This document shows positions 40,423 through 48,051 of a DNA stretch of 64,000 bases, piece after piece (position 1 is the first letter of the stretch; each line of letters begins with the position of its first letter). The stretch is from positions 36,143 through 100,142 of the forward strand of contig JAFZQH010000032.1 of the NCBI GenBank assembly GCA_017550165.1. The letters run 5' to 3'. The DNA comes from Lachnospiraceae bacterium (GTDB lineage: Bacteria > Bacillota > Clostridia > Lachnospirales > Lachnospiraceae). Made by a program: the position numbers and the translations under genes. The notes beneath the pieces are model-generated. The model did not search any database and was not told the origin of the DNA. It saw only the letters and a program-made list of their open reading frames with translations.

Positions 40423-41190
40423 ATGGTTTTATATTTTTCGGCAACAGGTAATACGGAATATGTGGCAGGAAAGATAGCAAAGATGACAGGAGATGAGGCC
40501 CTTGATCTTTTAAAACGGATCAAGGAGAAGGACTATTCCCCCATCTATTCGGAAAAGCCATTTGTTATATGCTCGCCAATATATGTGTGTGAGATGCCCA
40601 GATTTTTTGCGGCATTTTTAAGAAAACTGGTCTTAAAGGGCAACAGAAAGGTTTATTTTATCACCACCAGCGGTGGATACGCAGGTGTGGGAGGAAATGT
40701 TGCAAAGAGGATCGCAAAGAAAAAGCACATGATCTTCATGGGACATAAGGATATAAAGATGCCCCCCAACTACCCTGTAAGTAAAAGATATAAGCTGTTA
40801 TCTCCGAAGGAGACCCTGGAAAGGCTTCGGGCCGGTGCAAAAGAGATACCGGCCGTGGCTGCTCATATTAAGCGAGGGGAGCATATCAGGGATCGATATG
40901 TATTATTACTTGAGAAAGTCATTATCCGACCCTTCAATCCGCTCTGGGTCAGGGTCAAGCAGCCTACCAAACTTTTTTCTGCCACGGATGACTGCATAGG
41001 TTGCGGCAAATGTGTTGCTCGCTGCCCATTAAACAGGATCACTATGGTAGATAAGAGACCTAAGTGGGAGGGGAACTGCGCTCATTGCATGTCCTGTATA
41101 GCCAATTGCCCGGTGGAGGCCATAGAATATGCCCATGTCAAAAAAGGCGTGGAGAAATACAGGATCGGGAAGTATCTCAAGAAGAAATAA
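40423..41190 (+). CDS. EFR1-type flavodoxin-ferredoxin fusion, copy 2
   Basis: 255-aa near-identical paralogue of 36000-36767 with all FMN-loop and cluster cysteine residues conserved (CIGCGKCVARCPLNRI, CAHCMSCIANCP). The differences cluster near residues 175-215. It is followed 22 bp later by a protein with possible bilin-reductase resemblance and then a PP-loop protein, giving it a more coherent neighbourhood than copy 1; it may be the parental copy. Confidence 0.9.
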   Translation: MVLYFSATGNTEYVAGKIAKMTGDEALDLLKRIKEKDYSPIYSEKPFVICSPIYVCEMPRFFAAFLRKLVLKGNRKVYFITTSGGYAGVGGNVAKRIAKKKHMIFMGHKDIKMPPNYPVSKRYKLLSPKETLERLRAGAKEIPAVAAHIKRGEHIRDRYVLLLEKVIIRPFNPLWVRVKQPTKLFSATDDCIGCGKCVARCPLNRITMVDKRPKWEGNCAHCMSCIANCPVEAIEYAHVKKGVEKYRIGKYLKKK

Positions 41191-41199
41191 CAGGAGGAG
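40423..41199 (+). repeat. 777-bp duplicated segment, copy 2
   Basis: Matches 36000-36776 without visible indels; see the copy 1 entry. Confidence 0.85.
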
Positions 41200-41212
41200 G
41201 GAGGTCTGAAAA

Positions 41213-41890
41213 ATGCATTATTTAAATCTTGGGGAGCGGGTTGTCGACAGACTGTCTTCCTCATTTACCGTGAAAAAGAATGATATAGGCAGATGCGCCA
41301 AACTCTCCAAAGGCGGGAAGACTTTTTATACCGAAAGCTACAGGGTGGAAGGAGCAGGGCACCTGTGCGTTATGAAGATGAGCGCCATGCTGGGGCTCAT
41401 GAAGATGGAGACAGTGGTACTGGCCCCCATCGAGCGGGACCTGCCGCTCTTTAACATGGACTGGGTGGGCGTTCTCGGAAATGAGACCTTTATAGTGGAG
41501 CTATACGACGATCAGCTGAGTCCCTGCCCACAGGAGATCATGGATCGTTTAAATGAGATAAAAGAAAAGGACGAAGATTTAGCGGACTACTCTTCAAAGG
41601 AGGCACATTGGTTTGATGACATATTATATCCCGCTTCCTATCATAAGACCGGGAAGCGGCTTTCATACCGCTTTTCCGATACGGCAGAAAGATACTACAA
41701 TGAGTTCATAAGCCGGCTGGAGGCGGCTCCTGTCTGCGACATGACCGCTAAAGAGGAAAAAGTGCGCTCATTTGCAGAGACGCTTTATAAAGAGGGCGGG
41801 CCTGCTGTAGATCAGGTAAAGAAGCTCTTCGGAGAGAAGATCGCCGGAGAGCTGATCGTAGAGCATATGTATGGGATAAGTATAAAATGA
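41213..41890 (+). CDS. Uncharacterised protein, possible ferredoxin-dependent reductase fold
   Basis: 225-aa soluble protein with no recognised domain signature. The central part, ESYRVEGAGHLCVMKMSAML, then LAPIERDLPLFNMDWVGVLG and FIVELYDDQLSP, recalls the ferredoxin-dependent bilin reductase core (P-x-x-DLPIxGxD, then a strand ending in D). A Lys/Arg-rich HKTGKRLSYRFSDTAERYY follows. The resemblance is remote and from memory. The adjacency to a flavodoxin-ferredoxin supports a redox enzyme. GGAGGAGG precedes the ATG, and the stop overlaps the next frame. Confidence 0.5.
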   Translation: MHYLNLGERVVDRLSSSFTVKKNDIGRCAKLSKGGKTFYTESYRVEGAGHLCVMKMSAMLGLMKMETVVLAPIERDLPLFNMDWVGVLGNETFIVELYDDQLSPCPQEIMDRLNEIKEKDEDLADYSSKEAHWFDDILYPASYHKTGKRLSYRFSDTAERYYNEFISRLEAAPVCDMTAKEEKVRSFAETLYKEGGPAVDQVKKLFGEKIAGELIVEHMYGISIK

Positions 41891-41913
41891 TATATAATCC
41901 GAAAGGAAGGTAT

Positions 41914-42714
41914 ATGATGAACAAGAAGTTTCACAAGCTGCTGTTTACGCCATTCGCCAGGGCTTGTAAGACATATAAGCTTATTGAAGACGGGGACCGT
42001 ATCGCCGTATGCATGTCCGGGGGCAAGGATTCAACCCTTATGGCCAAGCTCTTCCAGGAGATCAAGATGCACAGGCAGAAGGAGTTTGACCTGACCTTTC
42101 TGGTAATGGACCCCGGCTACAACAGGGAGAACCGGGCATTGATCGAAAGCAATGCACAGAAACTGGACATCCCCATTACCATATTCGAGAGCAGCATTTT
42201 TGATGCGGTGGAGACCATAGATAAAAGCCCCTGCTACCTGTGTGCCAGGATGAGGCGGGGTTACCTCTACAGCAAGGCAAAGGAGCTGGGATGTAACAAG
42301 ATCGCCCTGGGGCATCACTATGACGACGTGATCGAGACCATACTGATGGGAATGATCCACGGGGCCCAGATACAGACCATGATGCCCAAACTCCACAGCA
42401 CCAACTTCGAAGGCATGGAGCTTATCAGGCCTATGTACCTGATCAGGGAGGCGGATATATGCGCATGGCGGGATTACAATGACCTTCATTTTCTCCGGTG
42501 CGCCTGCCGTTTTACGGAGAACTGTGCGGCCTGCCCTGAAGATGAGATGACTCCAAGCAAGCGGCTTGAGACCAAGAAGCTGATCGCTGAGCTTAAGAAG
42601 ACAAACCCTTACGTGGAATCCAACATTTTCAGAAGCGTTGAGAATGTTAATGTGGATACGGTGATAGAGTATAAAAAGAACGGTGTCAGACATAATTTCC
42701 TGGAGGATTACTGA
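41914..42714 (+). CDS. TtcA-like PP-loop ATPase
   Basis: 266-aa protein of the tRNA 2-thiocytidine synthetase family. It has the PP-loop SGGKDSTLMAKLF (near residues 37-49) and the paired cysteines CYLCARMRRG, followed by CRFTENCAACP. Real TtcA binds a 4Fe-4S cluster through CxxC plus a third Cys and thiolates C32 of tRNA. This is a divergent clostridial branch whose substrate is unclear. ATG at 41914 follows GAAAGGAAGG. It sits in a run with EFR1 and the reductase-like protein. Confidence 0.8.
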   Translation: MMNKKFHKLLFTPFARACKTYKLIEDGDRIAVCMSGGKDSTLMAKLFQEIKMHRQKEFDLTFLVMDPGYNRENRALIESNAQKLDIPITIFESSIFDAVETIDKSPCYLCARMRRGYLYSKAKELGCNKIALGHHYDDVIETILMGMIHGAQIQTMMPKLHSTNFEGMELIRPMYLIREADICAWRDYNDLHFLRCACRFTENCAACPEDEMTPSKRLETKKLIAELKKTNPYVESNIFRSVENVNVDTVIEYKKNGVRHNFLEDY

Positions 42715-42720
42715 TCAGCC

Positions 42721-43815
42721 TTACAGGGTGATCTCAACAAGGTTAATGCCCTTCTCATATCTATGGGAGATATGTTTTGCAACTTTATTCAGGATAGTCA
42801 CTCCCAGGCCGGGATCAGCAGCATCGAAGGGATCATGCTTCTTCCCGCCGCAGGAGAAGAAGATCTTTTCCGTCTTATCAAGCTCCGCATAGGTTACTTC
42901 TATGTGGATATCCACCTTGTCGGTGCCGGGATAGCAATTCTCCATCATTTCGAAAATGAGCTCCTCGCAGCAGATCTGCAGCCTGTGGATCTGGCGCTGA
43001 TTAAGGCCGTACTTTTCTCCGAAGACCTGGATGCCGCCCTGCATGTTCATCAGGTCGAAGGCCTTCTCCATTATATCGTAAGAAAAATACTTGATCTTGT
43101 TGACAAAAGCAATGGTCTTTTCCCCTTTGGGAGAATCAAAGATCTCTGCCGGGGTACCCTGCTCGTAAATGCCGCCGTCAGCCAGAAAAAGCACTCTTCC
43201 CGCAACCTCTCTTGCGAAATTCATCTCATGGGTCACGATAAGCATGCTCATATCCTGCTTGGCAAGCATGCGGATAACAGCCAGGACCTCGCCAACCATG
43301 GTAGGATCCAGGGCGCTGGTGGGTTCATCAAAGAGGAGGACCTTGGGTTCCATCATAAGACAACGGCAGATGGCTATACGCTGCTGCTGCCCGCCGGATA
43401 ATACTGTGGGCCAGGCGTGAGCGCGGCTCGAAAGGCCTACCTGGGCCAGAAGCTCCATGGCTTTGGCTTCCGCTTCCGCCCGGGGCATTTTTTTAAGCCT
43501 GACGGGAGCCAGGCACAGATTGTCCATAACATCCATCTCGGAGAAAAGGTGGAACTTCTGAAAGACCATTCCCATGCTGCGGCGTATGTCGTCAACGTCG
43601 GCATCTCTTGCAGTGATCTCCCGGCCGTCTATGAATATCTCTCCCGCATCGGGCTTTTCAAGGAGGCATAGTGACCGCAGAAATACGCTTTTTCCGCAGC
43701 CGGAACCGCCGATAATGGCTATTCTCTCCCCTTTTTCAACCGTCAGATCGATCCCCTTTATTACTTCAAGTTTCCCGAAGGATTTCTTAAGACCCTTTAC
43801 TTCTATGAGGCTCAC
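42721..43815 (-). CDS. Amino acid ABC ATPase fused to an HATPase-like domain
   Basis: 364-aa protein. Residues 1-240 are a complete polar amino acid ABC ATPase: GGSGCGKS, Q loop VFQKFHLF, signature LSGGQQQR, Walker B LLFDEP, H-loop VTHEM. Residues about 250-364 are extra: CCEELIFEMMENC (near 284) looks like an N box, and DPGLGVTILNKVAKHISHRY (near 334) like the G2 region and tail of RsbW-type anti-sigma kinases. Such a fusion is unusual and suggests regulation of, or by, the transporter. Its ATG overlaps the stop of the permease gene by 4 bp. Confidence 0.8.
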   Translation of the reverse strand: MSLIEVKGLKKSFGKLEVIKGIDLTVEKGERIAIIGGSGCGKSVFLRSLCLLEKPDAGEIFIDGREITARDADVDDIRRSMGMVFQKFHLFSEMDVMDNLCLAPVRLKKMPRAEAEAKAMELLAQVGLSSRAHAWPTVLSGGQQQRIAICRCLMMEPKVLLFDEPTSALDPTMVGEVLAVIRMLAKQDMSMLIVTHEMNFAREVAGRVLFLADGGIYEQGTPAEIFDSPKGEKTIAFVNKIKYFSYDIMEKAFDLMNMQGGIQVFGEKYGLNQRQIHRLQICCEELIFEMMENCYPGTDKVDIHIEVTYAELDKTEKIFFSCGGKKHDPFDAADPGLGVTILNKVAKHISHRYEKGINLVEITL

Positions 43816-44489
43816 GAAACACCGCCCCCTCTCTTTTTCAGTTTATCGGAAAGGGCGAATATGCCGAATACGATATAGCTTAAAGCCAGGTATATAAGCA
43901 TCCCGATGGAGATGGTAAGCAGGGGCTGCATGGTCCGGGAGGCAGTGTTATTGATAACACGGGTCAGGTCCGTTATGGTCACGTAACCCACTACGCTGGT
44001 CCACTGGATAAGGTTAACTATGGTTGACTGGTATACCGGTTTTGCTATGCGGAGAACCTGGGGCAGGGTGACCAGGCGGAAGGCCGACCATGCGGAGAAG
44101 CCTAAGGTCCTGGCGGCCTCGTTCTGGCCCTTATCTGCTGCCTCAAGGGCCGAGCGAAGAAGCTCAGCGATATGGGCAGAGACATTCAGGGCAAATGTAA
44201 TGACAGCCACGGCTACAGGTGGGAAGCCCGCCCTGGCAAAAACACCGTAGTATAGAAGAAGGAGCAGCATCAACACCGGGGTTCCTCGAAGGACTGCGAT
44301 ATATACGGCGGCTATCCCTTTAGCCACGGGATTCTTTCTGGTGCGCAGCAAACACACCAGGGAACCGAGAACAGTCCCCAGGATAAGGGCAAAAAGGGAT
44401 ATCTGTATGGTTACCCATAATCCACCCAGTATGGTCTTCCACGAATCGCCCTGTATAAGGATTTTGTTCAGATTATCAAAGAGTGTCAT
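43812..44489 (-). CDS. Amino acid ABC transporter permease
   Basis: 225-aa permease of the His/Glu/Gln type with about five membrane segments. The EAA loop reads EAARTLGFSAWSAFRLVTLP, and LRGTPVLMLLLLLYYG is the family's N-terminal signature. It overlaps the downstream ATPase gene by 4 bp. No substrate-binding protein is encoded in the operon, so the ligand receptor must lie elsewhere or be missing. It is divergent from the WYL regulator gene. Confidence 0.9.
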   Translation of the reverse strand: MTLFDNLNKILIQGDSWKTILGGLWVTIQISLFALILGTVLGSLVCLLRTRKNPVAKGIAAVYIAVLRGTPVLMLLLLLYYGVFARAGFPPVAVAVITFALNVSAHIAELLRSALEAADKGQNEAARTLGFSAWSAFRLVTLPQVLRIAKPVYQSTIVNLIQWTSVVGYVTITDLTRVINNTASRTMQPLLTISIGMLIYLALSYIVFGIFALSDKLKKRGGGVS

Positions 44490-44617
44490 ATCTTCTCCGA
44501 TTGTGATAATATTTAAAGTGCAGGGTATCTTCTATGATTATACATTCCCTGCCTGAGCAGGCGCAATATAAAAGTAAGGGGATTCATTTAAACAATGATA
44601 AGAACGGGGGAAATGAC

Positions 44618-45604
44618 ATGCCAAAGGGAACAAACCAGAAACTGAAGCTCTATTACCTGGCAAGGATAATGACGGAGAAGACGGACGACGACCACGGCAT
44701 TACCATGGCGCAGATAAGGTCATATCTTGAGAATTATGATGTGACTGCCGACAGGAAAAGCCTCTACGACGACCTGGAGGCCTTACGGGTACTGGGAATA
44801 GACATCATCGGAGAGAAGGTAGGCCGTGATTATTATTATCATGTAGGTAAGAAGCAGTTCGAGATAGCGGAATTAAAGCTTCTGGTGGATGCCATCCAGT
44901 CATCCAAGTTCATTACCGAGAGAAAATCAAACAATCTCATAAAGAAGCTTACGGGCTTTGCCAGCGAGTACGAGGCTCAGCAGCTCAGGCGCCAGGTGGT
45001 GGTCCAGGGCCGCATCAAGACCATGAACGAGAGCATATATTACATAGTTGACGATATCCATAACGCCATTTCCAATAATAAGAGGATCCGGTTTGACTAC
45101 CTGAGGTGGAACACCCGTAAGGAAATGGAGCGCCGCAGGGACGGATATTATGAGGTCAGTCCCTGGGCCCTGATGTGGGATGACGAGAATTATTATCTTA
45201 TCGCTTTTGATGCAGAGTCTGACAAGATCAAGCACTACCGGGTGGACAAGATGAGGAACATCCGGCGTATAAATGAGAAGAGGCAGGGCAAAGAGCATTT
45301 TACCAGGTTTAATCTTGCCAGATACGCCAAGATGAACTTCGGCATGTTCGGCGGAGAAGAAGTAAAGATAAGGCTTTTGTTCAAAGATGAGATGGTGGGA
45401 GTACTACTTGACCGCTTCGGGAAAGAGATCCCCATTCGCCCGGCAGGAAGGAAGGGCTGGTCGGAGACCAGGGTGGACGTGGCTTTAAGCGACCAGTTCC
45501 TCGGATGGATCTTCTCCCTGGGAACCGATGTAAAGATCGCCGGACCGGAGCAGGTGGTTGAAAGATTCAAGTCGGAGCTGGAAAACGTAAGAAAAAAGTA
45601 CTAA
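44618..45604 (+). CDS. WYL-domain transcriptional regulator
   Basis: 328-aa regulator. The N-terminal winged helix (KLKLYYLARIMTEKTDDDHG, then YDVTADRKSLYDDLEALRVL) is followed by a WYL domain (about 150-240: YEVSPWALMWDDENYYLIAF, then HYRVDKMRNI) and a C-terminal WCX extension. WYL proteins bind nucleotides, nucleic acid or small ligands and control defence or catabolic genes. ATG at 44618 follows GGGGGAAATGAC. It is divergent from the amino acid transporter and upstream of the sugar ABC operon, either of which it may control. Confidence 0.88.
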   Translation: MPKGTNQKLKLYYLARIMTEKTDDDHGITMAQIRSYLENYDVTADRKSLYDDLEALRVLGIDIIGEKVGRDYYYHVGKKQFEIAELKLLVDAIQSSKFITERKSNNLIKKLTGFASEYEAQQLRRQVVVQGRIKTMNESIYYIVDDIHNAISNNKRIRFDYLRWNTRKEMERRRDGYYEVSPWALMWDDENYYLIAFDAESDKIKHYRVDKMRNIRRINEKRQGKEHFTRFNLARYAKMNFGMFGGEEVKIRLLFKDEMVGVLLDRFGKEIPIRPAGRKGWSETRVDVALSDQFLGWIFSLGTDVKIAGPEQVVERFKSELENVRKKY

Positions 45605-45623
45605 ATAAATTTAATTTTATACA

Positions 45624-45702
45624 TTTATGTTGTTGCAATTTACATAAAGTGCTATAATTCATCTCGGAGCATATCAGTGGTATGACTTTTTCCGGATATG
45701 CT
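45624..45702 (+). promoter_or_regulatory. Promoter, operator-like repeat and leader hairpin of the sugar ABC operon
   Basis: TATAAT at 45653-45658 with TTGTTG at 45630-45635 (17-bp spacer). TTTATGT (45624-45630) and ACATAAA (45642-45648) form an inverted repeat over the -35 region. In the leader AGCATATC (45669-45676) pairs with GATATGCT (45695-45702). Confidence 0.55.
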
Positions 45703-45732
45703 GTACAGTATATTTAAAGGAGGTATTTTTCT

Positions 45733-46962
45733 ATGAACAAGGTAACAAAGAGGTTGCTTGCATTAGCACTTAGTGCAGTTATGACGGCATCCTTGGCAGG
45801 TTGCGGGGGATCAGGCGGATCAAGCGGATCCAGCGCAGCTTCAGGCGCAGCTTCAAGTGCAGCATCAGGAGCAGCTTCAAGCGCTGCTGCAGGTTCAAGC
45901 ACAGCTGCCGGCGGCAAGGTCAAGATCGGTGTTTCTATCTGGAGTTCTACAGACGTTCTGGGATCACAGTGTAAGAAGATCATCGATGAGGCCGCAAAGG
46001 CTCTTGGCGATGTAGAAGTTCAGTACGTTGACCAGGGTCACGTTTCAGAGAAGGTTACCGCTTCTGTTGAGCAGCTTTGCGCAGCAGGATGCCAGGGAAT
46101 CATCATCTGTAACTCATCTGATACTGAGATGACCTCAGCTATCAAGACATGTAATGACAATAAGGTATATCTTGCACAGTTCTTCCGTATAATCCATAAG
46201 GACAACAGTGCAGATATCTACAAAGCAGCTACAGATTCCGCTTACTATGTAGGTGCTGTTCACGAGAACGAGCCCGAGAACGGTGAGAAGCTGGTTAACA
46301 TCCTTCTTAAGAAGGGTTGCCGTGATATCGGTCTTATCGGCTGGGAGCAGGGCGACGCTACATGGCTTGGAAGATGGGAAGGCTACAAGAAGGGCGTTGA
46401 GGAATGGAACAAGGCTAACCCGAATGATCAGGCTAAGCTTTCCGAGCCCCAGTATGCAGGAACAACATCTGAAGGTGGTTCCAAGGCAGCAGAAGCTCTT
46501 ATGGCAGCAGATCCCAAGCTTGACGCTATAATCCCCGCAGGTGGCGGCGGAGATCCTCTCCAGGGTGCTATCGCAGCTATCGAGCGTGCAGGAAAGACCA
46601 AGGACATCTCTGTAGTATCTACAGACTTCCTTCCCGACCTGGGCGAGAGACTTGCTAACGGATCAATGGCAGGTGAGTCCGGCGGACATTACTGCGATCC
46701 TCTGTTTGCATTCATGATGGTTTACAACGCAGTTAAGGGTAACTACAAAGACTTCGCAGGCAAGTTCGAAGAGGTTAACTTCCCCTATCTGTATGTATCA
46801 TCAGCAGACGACTACAAGGATTATGAGAAATATTTCGTAGACAAGCTTCCCTACACTGATAAGGAACTTCAGGATATGGCTAAGCTGAGTCTTGATGATC
46901 TCAAGAAGGCAGCAGCAGCACTTTCTATCGAAGATGCAGCTAAGCGCGCAGGTAGTAATTAA
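45733..46962 (+). CDS. Sugar-type ABC transporter substrate-binding lipoprotein
   Basis: 409-aa extracytoplasmic receptor. The signal peptide ends in lipobox LAGC (Cys near residue 24), then about 35 residues of Gly/Ser/Ala linker. The mature part is a Peripla_BP_4 (RbsB-like) fold: KIGVSIWSSTDVLGSQCKKI, then GCQGIIICNSSDTEM and VVSTDFLPDLG. Ligand unknown; the partner transporter is of the ribose/galactose/AI-2 class. AAAGGAGG gives a strong start, and a stem-loop just after the gene probably sets higher expression than the membrane genes. Confidence 0.88.
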   Translation: MNKVTKRLLALALSAVMTASLAGCGGSGGSSGSSAASGAASSAASGAASSAAAGSSTAAGGKVKIGVSIWSSTDVLGSQCKKIIDEAAKALGDVEVQYVDQGHVSEKVTASVEQLCAAGCQGIIICNSSDTEMTSAIKTCNDNKVYLAQFFRIIHKDNSADIYKAATDSAYYVGAVHENEPENGEKLVNILLKKGCRDIGLIGWEQGDATWLGRWEGYKKGVEEWNKANPNDQAKLSEPQYAGTTSEGGSKAAEALMAADPKLDAIIPAGGGGDPLQGAIAAIERAGKTKDISVVSTDFLPDLGERLANGSMAGESGGHYCDPLFAFMMVYNAVKGNYKDFAGKFEEVNFPYLYVSSADDYKDYEKYFVDKLPYTDKELQDMAKLSLDDLKKAAAALSIEDAAKRAGSN

Positions 46963-46982
46963 TCTTTATTAAGTAACTAATT

Positions 46983-47010
46983 TAAGCCGGCGTCATCTGA
47001 CGCCGGCTTA
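46983..47010 (+). terminator. Intercistronic stem-loop (attenuator)
   Basis: TAAGCCGGCGTCA (46983-46995) pairs with TGACGCCGGCTTA (46998-47010), a 13-bp stem with a 2-nt loop and no long U-run. It lies between receptor and permease genes, where partial termination or 3' end protection is usual. Confidence 0.75.
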
Positions 47011-47067
47011 ATTACTAAATGTGAGAAAGCTAAAGATCAACATTGTTTCTTTAGAAAGGTAATACTT

Positions 47068-48036
47068 ATGGGTATAGAAACCACCGCCCCAAAGAGCACA
47101 ATGATCTCAGGAAAAGTAAAGGGGTATATTATCCTGATAGCGCTTGTTGTGGTCTCCTGGGCAGTTTTTAAAGTGATCACCCCGAATAATTTCGGTTCTC
47201 CCGAAAACATGTTGAGCTACCTTCAGGCCAGTCTTATCGCGGCTACGGGTGCCATCGGCTTTTACTTTGTAATGGTCATGGGAATGTTCGACTTTTCAAT
47301 CGGTGCCAACATCATGCTTTCAGCCATAGTAGGCTGCGTGCTGGCTACCAAACTAAATCTCGGCTATTTCGGACTTGTTGCAGGATGTATCATAACCGGT
47401 GCACTGGTGGGTCTTGTTAACGGATCATTTTACGTTAAGCTCCGTATCCCCTCCATGATCGTTACCACAGGTCTTGCTCTTATATATGAATCTATTGCCA
47501 ACTACATCGCAGGAGGTGTTGTTCAGACTCTTCCTGCAGATCTGCGTGCTTTCGGTCAGATGCCGGGAGATATCATTCTGGCAGTAGTTGCCTTTGTTGT
47601 GGCATATCTTATCTTAAACTACACGAAGATCGGTACTTATACCTACGCCATCGGAAGTAACGAGTTCGTTACCAAGAACATGGGTATAAATGTTAATAAA
47701 TACAAGGTTCTCGCCTTTATTATCTCAGGAGCATTCCTGGGGACCATGGCGATCCTTACCATAAGCTACGGTTCATCCATGGTGGCTGTTACGGGAATGG
47801 CATCCATGAGCCGTAACTTCGTTCCTACCATGGGATGTTTCTTCGGTCTCGCCTTCAGGAAATACGGCATTCCCTTCCCGGCTATCATCATCGGAGAGTT
47901 TGTTATCAACATCATTTTCTTCGGTTTCATAGCTCTGGGAGCTCCCACGGCTATTCAGGACGTTATCACAGGTTTGGCACTGCTTATCATCATCACCCTT
48001 ACCACCAGAGTTAACAAGGGTGAGATCGTGAAGTAA
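47068..48036 (+). CDS. Sugar-type ABC transporter permease 1
   Basis: 322-aa RbsC-like permease with about ten membrane segments. GMFDFSIGANIMLSAIVGC is the conserved substrate-channel segment (DxSxG), and KIGTYTYAIGSNEFVTKNMG is the cytoplasmic coupling region. It pairs with the second permease at 49568, implying a heterodimeric channel, as in LsrC/LsrD. It is 15 bp from the ATPase gene. Confidence 0.9.
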   Translation: MGIETTAPKSTMISGKVKGYIILIALVVVSWAVFKVITPNNFGSPENMLSYLQASLIAATGAIGFYFVMVMGMFDFSIGANIMLSAIVGCVLATKLNLGYFGLVAGCIITGALVGLVNGSFYVKLRIPSMIVTTGLALIYESIANYIAGGVVQTLPADLRAFGQMPGDIILAVVAFVVAYLILNYTKIGTYTYAIGSNEFVTKNMGINVNKYKVLAFIISGAFLGTMAILTISYGSSMVAVTGMASMSRNFVPTMGCFFGLAFRKYGIPFPAIIIGEFVINIIFFGFIALGAPTAIQDVITGLALLIIITLTTRVNKGEIVK

Positions 48037-48051
48037 GAAAGGAGGACTATT

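Noticed and set aside
42031..42693. 220-codon frame antisense to the TtcA-like gene
   Set aside because: The plus strand carries intact PP-loop and CxxC motifs; the antisense frame lacks a start signal.
45659..45732. Riboswitch in the sugar ABC leader
   Set aside because: Only one simple hairpin is present; no conserved aptamer core could be recognised.
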